Assembly: GCA_964017145.1 (NCBI GenBank)
Contig: OZ024848.1
Location: forward strand, 322,501 to 386,500
Direction: 5' to 3'
DNA from: Agrocybe praecox
Lineage: Eukaryota; Basidiomycota; Agaricomycetes; Agaricales; Agrocybaceae
Length of the DNA: 64,000 nt
The notes below the pieces were generated by a model. The model saw only the letters and a list, made by a program, of their open reading frames with translations, was not told the DNA's origin and did not search any database. Positions 35,187 to 46,434 of the stretch are shown piece after piece (position 1 is the stretch's first letter; every line of letters begins with the position of its first letter). The position numbers were made by a program, and so were the translations under genes.

Positions 35187-35336
35187 GTTAAGAACTTAAT
35201 AAGGTGATGGTGGGTCTACGTCGACTTTAAGGGTAGCGAATCCTCACCTATACATTTTTTAATAATAAACAAACTTGGACGCAGGTGGCAACAAAAATCG
35301 AACTTTAAAGACACATAAGCTAATAATGTAGATCAT

Positions 35337-35832
35337 CCTGGTATGGAAACCTGGACTGTCAAGCTTCAAAACCTGTGGCCAAACATGACCGGCATGAGTT
35401 GCCGAACATTCTTGGCTCTTGGCACAGCGCGAATCAACGTGCCTTTGGGTCTTTCAACATCGTCCTCAATGTTCTAGCAAAATGAGAAGAATTTTCTACT
35501 GTTTAAAAGTACAAGAAAATGTATTTATGTGTATAGTATGCATAAACCATATTACAGAGGTTTTTCTCCTCCAAGTGCGATTTCCCACAATTAAAACTCC
35601 GACTGATTTATTGATTTGGACGTGTCTCGCAGTGCCTTGTAAAAATATTTTCTTATCGTTGTAGAAAATCGTTCTCGTTGTGCGGGAGCTCTGAAGACGA
35701 TATTGAAAGACCAAAAATGCACGTGCACGCACGCTGATGCGCTTTGTGCCAAGAGTTAAGAATGTTCGGCAACTTATGCCGGTCATGTTTGGCTACTTTT
35801 GAAGCTTGACAGTCCGGGTTTCCATATCCAGG
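35337..35832. mobile_element. Foldback element with ~180-bp inverted arms
   Basis: The left arm (about 35337-35515) and reversed right arm (about 35653-35832) share long blocks such as GGACTGTCAAGCTTCAAAA, CAAACATGACCGGCAT and TTGCCGAACATTCTT. About 140 bp of unique sequence separates them. It sits wholly inside the 977-bp region between divergent genes starting at 35186 (-) and 36164 (+). The arms give mirror-image spurious ORFs. No transposase. Confidence 0.85.
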
Positions 35833-36163
35833 AATGGAAATGACGATTATGACAGAACTGTCACCCCAGTGATCAATGTGCTGCGCTTTATCACTCTCCT
35901 TCGCTCCTCTGTCAGACAATTGTTGACAGATTCCTAGTGTCCGTACGTGCAGATCATAGCAGTTAGTTGGCAGTTAGCCTCAAAATGGCACATCATGATG
36001 CATGACGCCTGAACCTGAAGGTCTTGATGCGTCATATCTCCGCACAGGTATTTAGTCCGGCAATAGCACTTGGAGAACCAATATTGGTTGATTACTGATT
36101 TCAAAATCCGCCCTTATAACTACGACACAGTGAGCGGGAGAAAATGACCTTACCCACACCACA

Positions 36164-37668
36164 ATGCCTGCCCTTTACGATGTCAACGGCACCATTGGAG
36201 CGTTGCTCATTGCACTCTTCATAACGACATACCTGTTTGGTGTGAGCAGTGTTCAAGCGTACCTTTATCATACAAGCTTTCCAAACGATAGAATAAGCTG
36301 GAAATTGATGGTAGGCATAAATATCCATAGTTGTGAATTTAGCGAATCCAAGACTCACGTACTGTTCATCGCCCATAGGTTCTACTCGTTTGGTAATTTA
36401 ATTTATGTCACGAATATTTGATGAGCCCTTTTACTTATTTCGATCTACTCAGGCTCCTGGAGCTCGCCCACTGCATCTGCATCTGTCATTCTTTCTTCAC
36501 TATTGCTATACTTGGATGGGGAAATATTTTCGCGATTGCCTCCCTTCCTAAATCCTTTGCCTTCTCAATCCTGTTAAGTGGAGCTATAGGTACAATCTCT
36601 CAGGTGATTTCAAGTTGGAACTCCGGTGCGACGTATTGGACGAGACTTATTCCAACGGACCTGTCCCGTAGTGTTTCTTTACAGAACGCATTCGGATTGT
36701 TAGTGGAAGCTTGATAGTTCCTATAATATGCTGGGCATTATCTATATTCCGCGCAGTACTAGTTGCTGTTGCTACCTGCGAGGCTTTCGGTACAATCAGC
36801 CTTCAAAACTTCGAATCCAGGTGGAAGTGGCTCTGCCTTCTGATTCTGGCGCTCGGTGCGGTGGTGGATTTCTTTATTTCCGTGATTCTCTGTTTCTATT
36901 TGAATACCATGCATAGATCAAAAGATCATCCAAGGTACGCCCCAGTTTTGAGACAGACTCACTTTGAGCAGTCAGTGAAAACTCCCCGTTAGTACCTCCT
37001 TCGTGATTGATAAAATTTCTATTTGGACTATACGTGAGTGATTCTATTTTACGTTATGTTTTCCTTATTGATTTCATACTTAATGCCTTGGCAATAGAAA
37101 CAGGCCTCCTGTCGAGCCTGACCGGCATATCGATTCTAATTTGCGTATGTCGTTCATCACCGCATGCATTTAAGATGCTAATACTGTCTGGTTGATAGTT
37201 TCTGACAATGCCAGACAACTGTACGTGTAAACTCATATCCTTCCTCTCCGATTCTTCTCCGATCTCACCTTTACTAGTCGTCTGGTTGGGAATATATACC
37301 TTCCTAGTCCGGCGTAAGCAAATGAATGATACTTTATTTTTACTACAGAATATTGATGGATATCCCTTAGTATTTTCAAATTCCCTATTTGCGTCGTAAG
37401 CCTTTCAACACAACAGATAGTTAGAAGGACTTATCTTTAATTAACAACAGCCTAAACGGGCGTGTGATCCTCCGAGAGGGCAGACAAGCGATGCAGTACA
37501 TCAATACATCCAGCCTGCACGATAGTTCACCGGTGAGTACACCTACTTACTTGTTGGATGCGCGGTACCCACCTGACATTCGAATAGGGGTCGACGGCCG
37601 TCGCGATTCACATCACTCGCTTGGTAGAAGTAAAGACAGATCCTACTTTTGAATTCGGTATTATTTAG
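36164..37668 (+). CDS. DUF6534 membrane protein, A-type
   Basis: Exon 1 begins MPALYDVNGTIGALLIALFI, then YLFGVSSVQAYLYHTSFPND. Following exons give VLLVW, LLELAHCICICHSFFTIAIL, GAIGTISQ, CFFTERIRIVSGSLIVPII, WKWLCLLILALGAVVDFFIS, VIDKISIWTIR, GLLSSLTGISILIC, FLTMPDN, FVWLGIYTFLVR, LFSNSLFAS, LNGRVILREGRQAMQYINT and a last exon ending DPTFEFGII (TAG 37666-37668). Ten introns of about 45-110 nt keep one frame. Same architecture as 20166-21683 and 40373-41849. Multi-pass membrane protein of unknown role. Confidence 0.92.
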
Positions 37669-37807
37669 TGCTTTCTGTTTTTTTCGTGTCTTCTCCCATT
37701 TAGATACAGAAATTGGACTACTAAGAAAGAACTGTTTGTGAATATGAATGCATCCGTGGCGTGCCTGCGAAAGTTTGACAGAAGCAGTTTTACCGTAGCA
37801 TGACTTC

Positions 37808-37982
37808 CACTGCTGGCTTTGATTGCTATATATTCAACATATCCATATATGTTGAACATATAGGCCTCGGGCTTACCATATAAAGCATGCCCGAAACATA
37901 CATGTTCGATATATAGGCTGTAAAATAAATATATTTTCACTGTATACATATGTTGAAAATATAGCGACCAAAGCCAGCAGTG
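37808..37982. mobile_element. 175-bp palindromic MITE
   Basis: About 35-bp inverted ends with 32 matches: CACTGCTGGCTTTGATTGCT at the left (37808) and its near-complement ending at 37982. The centre contains further TTCAACATAT/ATATGTTGAA and CGGGC/GCCCG pairs, so it can fold almost completely. Non-coding. It lies 140 bp downstream of the DUF6534 gene at 36164. Target duplication unclear. Confidence 0.75.
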
Positions 37983-40372
37983 AATTCAAGCTCTCAGGCC
38001 AGCCGGCCGAGCCGTTTCATTGCCGAAGCAAGCCAAGCCACTGGCATCGGCTTAAAGTTATACTGCCCTACACATTAATGCATTAAGACTTGGGTTAAAT
38101 TTGCCGGGGAAAATGCTCTGGTATGAATGTCCTGTTTTTCTTAAGAAAAAAAAGGGTTTAAGGTACTGTATGATTGTCAGAAAAATTTAAGCCCCAACGC
38201 TCGTAATAGTAAGTATACAATTTTTTTTAATAATAAGTACTTAAAGTCACGTGGGTTTATTGAAATCCGTTGTTTTTAGTTGTTCTTGTTTTAAATTTTA
38301 TTGGTTTGTTTTCCTCCGCTCATGCCCGGCAGCCTCTTTTGCTCCCATTCTTTTACTACGAAACCCTATTGTTTCTGACACTTGTCTTGTGGGGGAATCG
38401 GTCAAAAGGGTTCTTAGATCCCCAACCCAAGAAGCATTGATTGATGCACGGTATTTTGGAGGACGTTTGGACAGGCTGGACGTATTGAAAAGGCCCCACA
38501 CCGCGACGTGAGTGGTACTTCTGCGCCAATAGAGTAGGATATTTGTTTTCGTTGACTCCGTTTTAATTCTAGTTAAAAAATACTAGATGGGCAACAACCG
38601 GGAGAGGGTGGAGTGGAGGCAGAGCAAACGTGGTATGGTGTGATTTACAGGATAAGTGAGTATGCTCGTCCCTCTTGATAAACCAGTCTTCTTTGTCCTT
38701 TACTTGGTGGTAATCAATGATGATGGCGGTGAGCGCACCAGAGTACGTAGCCGTTCCGACACCGACAAATAGACCACAACGCAACTTCGAACGCGACACC
38801 CATCATCAACGGACCTCGAAACCATAGCTTCGATACACACTATCACCACCCTTCGACTCCTTTCTTTACCTTATATTACTACATACGGCTTTCGAACACG
38901 CGCTTCCGACGAATCCTGCTCTCACTTCGCGATGCACAAGCCAAATTCAACTTGAAGCTTGACCCCTCGTCATCGGTTCGCATATAGACATTTATGTACT
39001 TTTCACGATCTTTCTTCGACGTTGATAGGAGTTATCCCTACAGTACATTACAGGCATCGAGAGAGACGAAATGCAACTAGTTTTACCCCTCGAACTTCAT
39101 ATTTCGTTCCCTGCTTAGATTTTCGGTACTGCTCACTTCACCTAGGACCTTCGTCTTGTCCTCTCGTATCTCGTCGACGCCCGTACGCTCCTCGGACCTT
39201 TGTTACTCGATTCGCTCGCTCGTCTTTCGATACTGCGTCTAGTCCTTCGTTGGACAGCCCGAACAGAACACTTCGCATACTCGAGCGTCGTCAGACTAGT
39301 GGTTGTGTTTTGGCACGCCCATTCGAGTCGTGAGCTCATCAATGACATAATCCGCAATGGAATATCAGATATGCTATGTCTATATTTCTCTGGTCTCATG
39401 TTTCGTTCAGGCCAAGTTCAGTTTCTTTTACTTTCTATGGTTACGGATCTCCGCGAGTCGGAGCAGTCCACCTGATTTCTGTAACCGACCTTGGGCCTCG
39501 GGAATGCGCCAAGCAGGTTCACAACATGGCGGTAGATGTTGAGCATGGGCCCTGTATGAAACAGGAAAGGAAGCTATTGCACGTACGGATCGTCTAGGGC
39601 CGCCCTGCCACAGCGTGTATTCTTTATCACCATTTGAAAAAAATTTCAATCGTTCAAGCCTATGGCCTATTTCAGAGAAAGTTCGTCCATACGGGACCCT
39701 CTCGTAAGTGACCGTTTCTAATTATAAAATTGTTACCATCCATCTTTTCATCTGTTAGCTTTATGATTAATATCTTCATGGTCAGTTTTTCGTGGTATCT
39801 AAGGGCTACTCATGTGACTGATGCTTCGGAACTTAATTGGCGACTTCTCGAGGCGGTGCTAAAGACATAGTAAGTAGCTCAAGTTCTAATGATAGGGTCG
39901 GCGACTATGCCACTTTACCCGCAAATCAGTAGCGCCAATTTTTTGACAATCAAGGTCTCGACTAGTATGCGAAGCTGTTCTTTGTATAATTCTTCCTCTC
40001 CGAGGCTGAGTGAACACTGTTAGTTGGAAAGGCTGAATCAGAAAAAGATGTGGATTCTGACGAGTCTTATAATATTAGGCCTGACGGCCCATATCAATCA
40101 TGATGTAACAGTGCACTTGCCTGATCAACAATCAAGCTTAATCAAGCTTCAAGCGCATCTGTTTTTGTCACAAGGCAATGACTGATAACGCCAAATTCAA
40201 GTCACCTTGAGGTTGGATTTAAGTCAGCCCTTGTATTAGGTTCAGTGCTCTACGCAGTTATCATGATTCAATATGGCGCCTATTTATATCCATTGATATC
40301 CATCTGATCAATTATTAATATTATAAAAGACAATACCCTTAAACGACGAGATGGCCACACCACACATCAAAC
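37983..40372. other. Intergenic, 2.4 kb
   Basis: Several ORFs at 38959-39600 are Arg/Ser-rich in all frames, overlap on both strands and lack motifs; a CG-rich composition artefact is likely. An inverted AATCAAGCTT pair lies near 40130-40150. Nothing else recognised. Confidence 0.45.
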
Positions 40373-41849
40373 ATGCTCGCAGTCGTTGACGTTAACCCAA
40401 CTGTTGGAACTCTCCTCATTGCGCTCTTCATATCGACATATCTCTTTGGCATGAGCAGTGTCCAGGCATATCTTTATCATGTCAACTTTCCGAGAGACAG
40501 GGCAAGCTGGAAGTTGATGGTATGTTTTACTTCAAAGATTCTGAGTCCATTGAACCGATTCTAGCTGGTCGTTCAACTCAACGCATATACAGGTTCTACT
40601 CGTATGGTAATCCTGATTCTTCATGGATTATGGCGGAATTTGCTGTATAAACATTTGTCTTAGGATCTTTGAGCTCGCGCACTGTATCTGTATCTGTCAT
40701 TCGTTCTTCAGCATCGCTATACTGCGGTGGGGAAATTTAGCGATTCAAACCCTCCCAAAGTCCTTTTCATTTTCGGTCTTTCTGAGTGGCGTAATAGGCA
40801 CCATTTCCCAGGTGATTTTACTAATAGTTCCGTATCCCTTTTACTCAATCATCACAGTGTTTCTTCACAGAACGTATTCGAATCTTAAGCCGGAGTTGGC
40901 TTGTTGCATTACCATGCTGGATACTGTCTTTGGTGCGAGCAGTGCTGATTACCCTAGCCACTTGGGAAGCCTTTAGTACGACAAGTGTTCAACAATACGA
41001 GCGGCAGTGGAAGTGGCTTTGCGTGTTAATTCTAGCACTTGGTGCTGTAGTCGACTTCCTTGTTGCTTTGCTCCTCTGTTACTACTTGAGGACTATGCAA
41101 AAGTCTAAAGATAATCAGAGGTGAGCATAACATTTGATATCGATAACTTCTGTCGTCCAATCTAAGACACTTTACGAAGCACGTCCTTGATCATCGATAA
41201 ACTTTCTCTATGGACTATCCGTACGTAATGTGTATTTATTATGTTTCCACCGGATAGTGGAACTCATTTTTAATTAGAAACAGGACTTCTGTCAGGTCTT
41301 ACCGGGATTTTGATTTTGATATGCGTAGGTCAGCTGCAGCTCGATATTGTGCACATTCTAAATGTGAATCCCCAGTTCCTAGCAATGCCGAACAATTGTA
41401 CGCGAAAGAACCATTCACTCTCCGCTTTTCTAAATCTTATCCCCGCTAGATATTTGGCTGGCGATTTATACCTTCCTTGTCAGATGTAAGTATCTGCATA
41501 AGTATACTTCTAGCTAACCTAACATGACGATTTATAACCTACTAGTCTTTTCTAACACACTATTTGCATCGTTAGTTCTTAATTTTGATGTCCAGCGAGA
41601 GCCTCTGCTAAACACCTTTTGTAGCCTAAACGGGCGGGTAATCCTCCGAGAAAGTATAGCGCCCGTTCAATATATTGATGCACCCAACGTCCAAATTCAA
41701 AACGAATCAGTGAGTGTTACAGATACGTACAACACATACGCTCTAATTGACCATGATTTCATTAGGCAACAACAACTGGTGTTGCAGTCTACATCACTCG
41801 CTTGGTAGAGATTAAGACAGATCCCATGTTTGAATACGGCATCATTTAA
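40373..41849 (+). CDS. DUF6534 membrane protein, A-type
   Basis: Starts MLAVVDVNPTVGTLLIALFI, then YLFGMSSVQAYLYHVNFPRD. Later exons give IFELAHCICICHSFFSIAIL, GVIGTISQ, CFFTERIRILSRSWLVALP, WKWLCVLILALGAVVDFLVA, IIDKLSLWTIR, GLLSGLTGILILIC, FLAMPNN, YIWLAIYTFLVR, FFSNTLFAS, LNGRVILRESIAPVQYIDA and the end DPMFEYGII (TAA 41847-41849). The splice phases match 36164-37668 exon for exon, so the two are recent tandem relatives. No damage seen. It ends 300 bp before the N gap. Function unknown. Confidence 0.92.
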
Positions 41850-42147
41850 CCGTGATTTTGACCTCATATTCCGTAAGTTAAACTATCGAGACGGTTTATT
41901 TCCCGTATGTCTGGGTTACATATATAATACTTTCACTTATTATTCCTTGACTATGCCACTCTGGTTTAATACAATACTCGATGTCCTCGGCTCTCACGCA
42001 ACAATAGGGCACTCGATGGTGCAGTAAGCAATCTCCCGGAACTGGCAGTGGTTCGAGTATCAAACTTGGCCAACAAATGAAAAAAAAAAAAAAAAAAAAA
42101 AAAAACTCCACCCGAACTAGCGTTGGGAAGTTCGTGACTAGTCTGGT
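41850..42147. other. Flank of assembly gap with poly(A) run
   Basis: A run of about 27 A lies at roughly 42079-42106, then unique sequence up to the gap. Either a retroposed tail or an assembly-limiting homopolymer. No gene seen. Confidence 0.5.
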
Positions 42148-42347
42148 NNNNNNNNNNNNNNNNNNNNNNNNNNNNNNNNNNNNNNNNNNNNNNNNNNNNN
42201 NNNNNNNNNNNNNNNNNNNNNNNNNNNNNNNNNNNNNNNNNNNNNNNNNNNNNNNNNNNNNNNNNNNNNNNNNNNNNNNNNNNNNNNNNNNNNNNNNNNN
42301 NNNNNNNNNNNNNNNNNNNNNNNNNNNNNNNNNNNNNNNNNNNNNNN
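42148..42347. other. Assembly gap, 200 N
   Basis: Exactly 200 N, a typical placeholder size. True distance, and possibly the order or orientation of the flanks, is unknown. Confidence 0.99.
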
Positions 42348-43110
42348 GGCAAATGGTAAAAAGTCCAAGTTTTGGTCGCTTTTAATTTTTACCCACTTTG
42401 ACCGCCATAGTCTGGTGTTTGATTGCTAGCGGTTCGTCGTAGATTAGATTAGATCGCAGATGCTTACCTGTATTGCAGCAGATCAAATCCACAAAATCAT
42501 GATCTTTGCGTTGCGACTCACTAATTTTATCACAGAACAAAGCTAAAAGGCATGTAAGCTCCTAGTTAGCAGCATGTTGGGCGAAAACACGCGCAGCGTG
42601 TTTCCCAAGCCAACGGCACTCCACAGACTGAGACGAGACGCGTTGAGCAGGTGGGCCAACGCTTCGGCTAGACAGTCTATTGTTTCTAGTATATGTAGTA
42701 TACTGGATGAAACAATTTAGGTAGTTTTGTGGGAGTGCGTAGTCGGCTCGGAGGCGGCAACTGGAGATTTACCAAAGCATCGGGACTGGAGGGTGGGTGA
42801 AAGCAAAGCACGAGTTGACGTCGCTCGTCGCGCAGCGAGCGAAGGAAGGGAGTGAACGTGACGCACTTCCGCCTGCTCAAAGACGATATTCTAATTTCTA
42901 GCTCTTCGCTATAACCTGAACGAAAAAATGGCCTGTATATTCTGCCTAGGGTAATTACATTTTACACCAATATATTGTTTTTAATGTACGTAACAATAGC
43001 AAACGGAAGTATTACATTACGATACCTATTGTCCAACTGTCTGTCAGGTGTGTAAGACTGTCCTAAGAGCCCCCGTCTCTGCAAAACCGTCGTCCGTGAA
43101 TCGACATATC
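42348..43110. other. Intergenic between gap and transporter 3
   Basis: GATTAGATTAGAT short repeat near 42444. ACACGCGCAGCGTGT palindrome near 42588. No gene recognised. Confidence 0.5.
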
Positions 43111-45192
43111 TCAAACTCTCTGGGTATGCCTCTCCTTCACCAACAATTGCCTTGTGATCCCAAAAATAACTGCGGACGCTGCCATGAGAATCTGAGGGAA
43201 TATTGCTCGGTAATGATCTTCATAGCTTCGGAGATGAATCGATGAATTACTTACACCGGAAAATATGATCGGCCTGTACCAAAGGAAGTTTGAGGTGAGA
43301 AGGGACCCTTGAATAGGGGCAGCCCCTAGTGTTCCAAAACTTGTGAGTGCGAAGGCTAGTCCCGCTCGCGCACTGGAGTATCATAAGGCAATATACTGTG
43401 TTACCGGAGGTAGAGAAACATACCCGACTTCGCTTGGATGACGTGCAAAAGAAGCGAGGGAAGCAACAGCAAGTGATAGCCCTATATCATTTCAGAAACC
43501 TATGGAAGTGACGCGTGACGAGGATTGGGTTACTTACATGCTCCAGCAAAGAAACCATGGAATATACTGACTGCTATGAGGGACACCGAGTTTGTGCTGC
43601 ACAAGCGCATATTCAGAATAGCCGGCAGTAAAGCCATAGGAAGGGCAAGGCTTACATGGCAAAAACAGCAAATATGCTTCCAGCAGTGATCGCTGTACAT
43701 GGAACAAGGACGGTGGAGGTGCCATAGATATCCGCCATGAAATTACCCAGGAGGCGACCAACGGTACTCGATGCATTAATTATTGCTATCTGGAGGAACC
43801 GTCAATTTACCCAGAAGATTGTTTGGTTTTAGTGATTACTGACTGAGTAAAAGGCAAGGTTGGCATCAATACCGTGTGTGATTGCATAGAGTTGTAGGTA
43901 AATTACTGTATGTAGATTCTTCGGTAAGATCAAGTACACATCATGGAACGAGATACGTTTACTCACGAGGAAAGTAGAACCCCAATAGAGCGACCAAGGC
44001 CCTAATAAATGGTATAGTCAGGCGCGCGCAGCGGCATATTTGAATTTAAACATACCCAAGGATAGCCAGCAGATAGGGAGCGTCCAAAAGCAGGCTTTTA
44101 ATACGCAGGGGAGGCTTGTTTTGCTTATCGTTTCGATAGGCTGTTCGCACAAGACAATTTCCTAGGACCAAAAGGCCTAGGACGATGTAACCGCTCGCCT
44201 GGACAGACCTTGCAAACCCAATCTTGGGGATTAAATTGCTGAATGTTCAAACGTCCAAGGTCAGTATATGTGTTGTATTTAATTGAAGTAAACGGTTTAT
44301 ACTTTAGCACTATATAAAAACTCATGAGATATATACGATAAAGCAGTGAATACAAGCTCTTACTTATTGGGAAAACCATAGCACCAATTGAGCTACCGCT
44401 CATCACTATTCCGGTTGCGAGGGCCTTGCGCCTGCGGAAGTGATGCGTGGAAATGCTGACTGTAGGAATGAACGTGAGGCCTGCACCAGCTCCCATACCA
44501 AGTCCTTGACTAAGGAAAACCTCGAAATATTTCTGCTCTTCCACTAATGATAAAAGAAAAAGTCTTAAAAGATAAGTGTCAGTGTCATGAAGGAACTATT
44601 TTTTGGAAGTGAATCGGGTATGACGTACGAAACCACAAATATAGCAGATCCCGCAATCTCAACAGCGTGAAAGTACCCAACGTCAAACAGCTTCCCAGAA
44701 ACGATCCCCAGAATGAATGGCATCATGAGTTGAAAGCTTCCAATCCAGCTGTTGAAATAATATCAATGACTGTGCATTCTATATGACGAGCCGACGTTAC
44801 GCTATCTTGCTCGGACTGTGGTTTGAGAGAAAAATCCTGGTGTAAAAGTCTGCTCTATTTAGCGGTAAAATTTGTCTGATATTTAGGGCGAAGACATACC
44901 TTGATAAACACCGAATGAATACAGGTAACTGTATCGGAACGCCTCAGATTCTATCACTTCTTGAAAGCATCAATTCATACCCAAACGTTGCAAACAAGAT
45001 AAGCCACCTAAGCGGAGTGAGTCTTATACAATTTAATTAGGAGAAGAATACATACGCCCCAGCAAGCGTCAACCAACCGTCTCGTCCACCGTCAACGGTG
45101 TAAGTTTCATCGTCCGCTTGCTCGTGCCGTTGAAAAATAGGCTTTTCTTCCATGGGAATGCTGGAGTACTGCTCATCGTCGTGCGCGGACAT
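43111..45192 (-). CDS. MFS monocarboxylate-type transporter 3
   Basis: Starts MSAHDDEQYSSIPMEEKPIF, close to transporter 1. Then VDGGRDGWLTLAGA, YLYSFGVYQ, GLGMGAGAGLTFIPTVSIST, RRRKALATGIVMSGSSIGAM, VFPI, a 7-nt exon (44303-44309) that spells IMLNN across its junctions, LIPKIGFARSVQ, later second-half helices, and AAPIQGSLLTSNFLW. The end is RQLLVKERHTQRV (TGA 43111-43113). Family and topology as for transporters 1 and 2. The unit continues upstream to the B-type DUF6534 gene 46435-47788 on the same strand, as in the other two blocks. Reading frames look intact. Confidence 0.92.
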
Positions 45193-46434
45193 GGTTTGGT
45201 GGTGGTTCTGAACAAGGATGATGATTCCCAAGTTGATACCTCTTTATAGATATATCTAAGATGCGTCTAAGTGCTGTGCCGACAACACGTGCCGGCGGCG
45301 TGAGCACGGAAATGGGGTTACGGCCTTCAGCTTCAGACAGCAGTTATGGCATTATAAGCAGCGCTTCTTCTGATCTGATGTAAGATGAGCCAGTAAAAGG
45401 ACGGCAGGCATGCATTGTGTACGTAGCTACATAGCCATAGTTCTGTCAATTATTCAAGCTTAGCAGATGTTCGACCTACGGTTCTATAGTTGCCCTTCTG
45501 CCTTACAGTACTGTGCTATGAGAGTATCGACATACACAAAGAGAAGATTAAAGTGAATGCCGCCCTGATTATTCTTGGTCATATATCGAGCGTGCTGGCC
45601 GATGCAACCGAGGTGGTATGTGTTTTGTCACTACCCAACATTTCGATCACGCTCAAGCCTCAAGCTTGCAGTTCTATATCAGCTTGACATAGCCCTGGTT
45701 TCTATCCTCCTATAAACGCTGCGCGCTGATGAATCAGGATATATTTGTAGCTGTGTTCCAAGCCCTGTTGAGTTATATCTTTCGCTCTGTCGAAGCAAGT
45801 ACACTTATATGTATCTCTCACATAACAAGACATGGATGCTTGTTCCTCTTGGACCCTGTTAGTAATAGCGCCAAAAGAGTCGACGTGCCCATCGCCGGTC
45901 TACGTAGGGAACAAGATCTTGGGCGTTTTTCCCCCGTGTTCAAGGCGTGCTGTAAATATGTCAAGTTGAACCCACAACTGAGCCATCGGAGCTCCGTTTC
46001 GTAGTTTTTCATAGTGGCTAATATTAGGTACATCAATCAGAACACGACTTAGAAGTCGTTTTTCACAGCGCCCTACGCACGTGTTATTCTCCCTTTGGCG
46101 GTCATTTGGGGTAGATATTCCTGGGAGGCGCCCAAGTGCAAATCAAGCTAAGGATGAGTACAGTTGGAATCCAAACGTCCTTCATTTAAACAACACAAAG
46201 CTACGCTAAGGGCCTTTCAAAATATTGTTTATGATTAGCCAATGGAGATCAATGGCAAATGCAAATTATATATTTTTAATTCCAATGGCTGTGCCAGCTA
46301 GGGTTATTTATATTCATTCCAATCAAAAGTTCGCTAGACCCACTCAGTGACAAATCTACCCGATCCCTTGGTTACAGTTTTATTATTAGAAGACTTGCTC
46401 TAAAAGGTATAGTATATGGTTAGTCATCAATGGT
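45193..46434. other. Intergenic, 1.2 kb, with one exon-like relic
   Basis: Three times longer than the equivalent spacer in block 2 (33316-33737). It contains the exon-like segment 45509-45615. An ORF at 45729-46004 has no recognisable motif. Nothing else seen. Confidence 0.5.
45509..45615 (+). pseudogene. Possible exon relic of a multi-helix membrane protein
   Basis: Bounded by a TTACAG acceptor and a GTATGT donor, it encodes YESIDIHKEKIKVNAALIIL then GHISSVLADATEV. Hydrophobic spacing resembles the WKWLCLLILALGAVVDF segment of the DUF6534 genes, but identity is low. No partner exons could be joined. Confidence 0.25.

Noticed and set aside
35419..35786. Two opposite-strand ORFs as genes
   Set aside because: They are mirror images created by the arms of the foldback element.
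38959..39333. Arg/Ser-rich 124-codon ORF as a protein
   Set aside because: Several long ORFs overlap on both strands; composition effect with no motif.
41966..42385. ORFs running through the N gap
   Set aside because: Artefacts of N bases and the poly(A) run.
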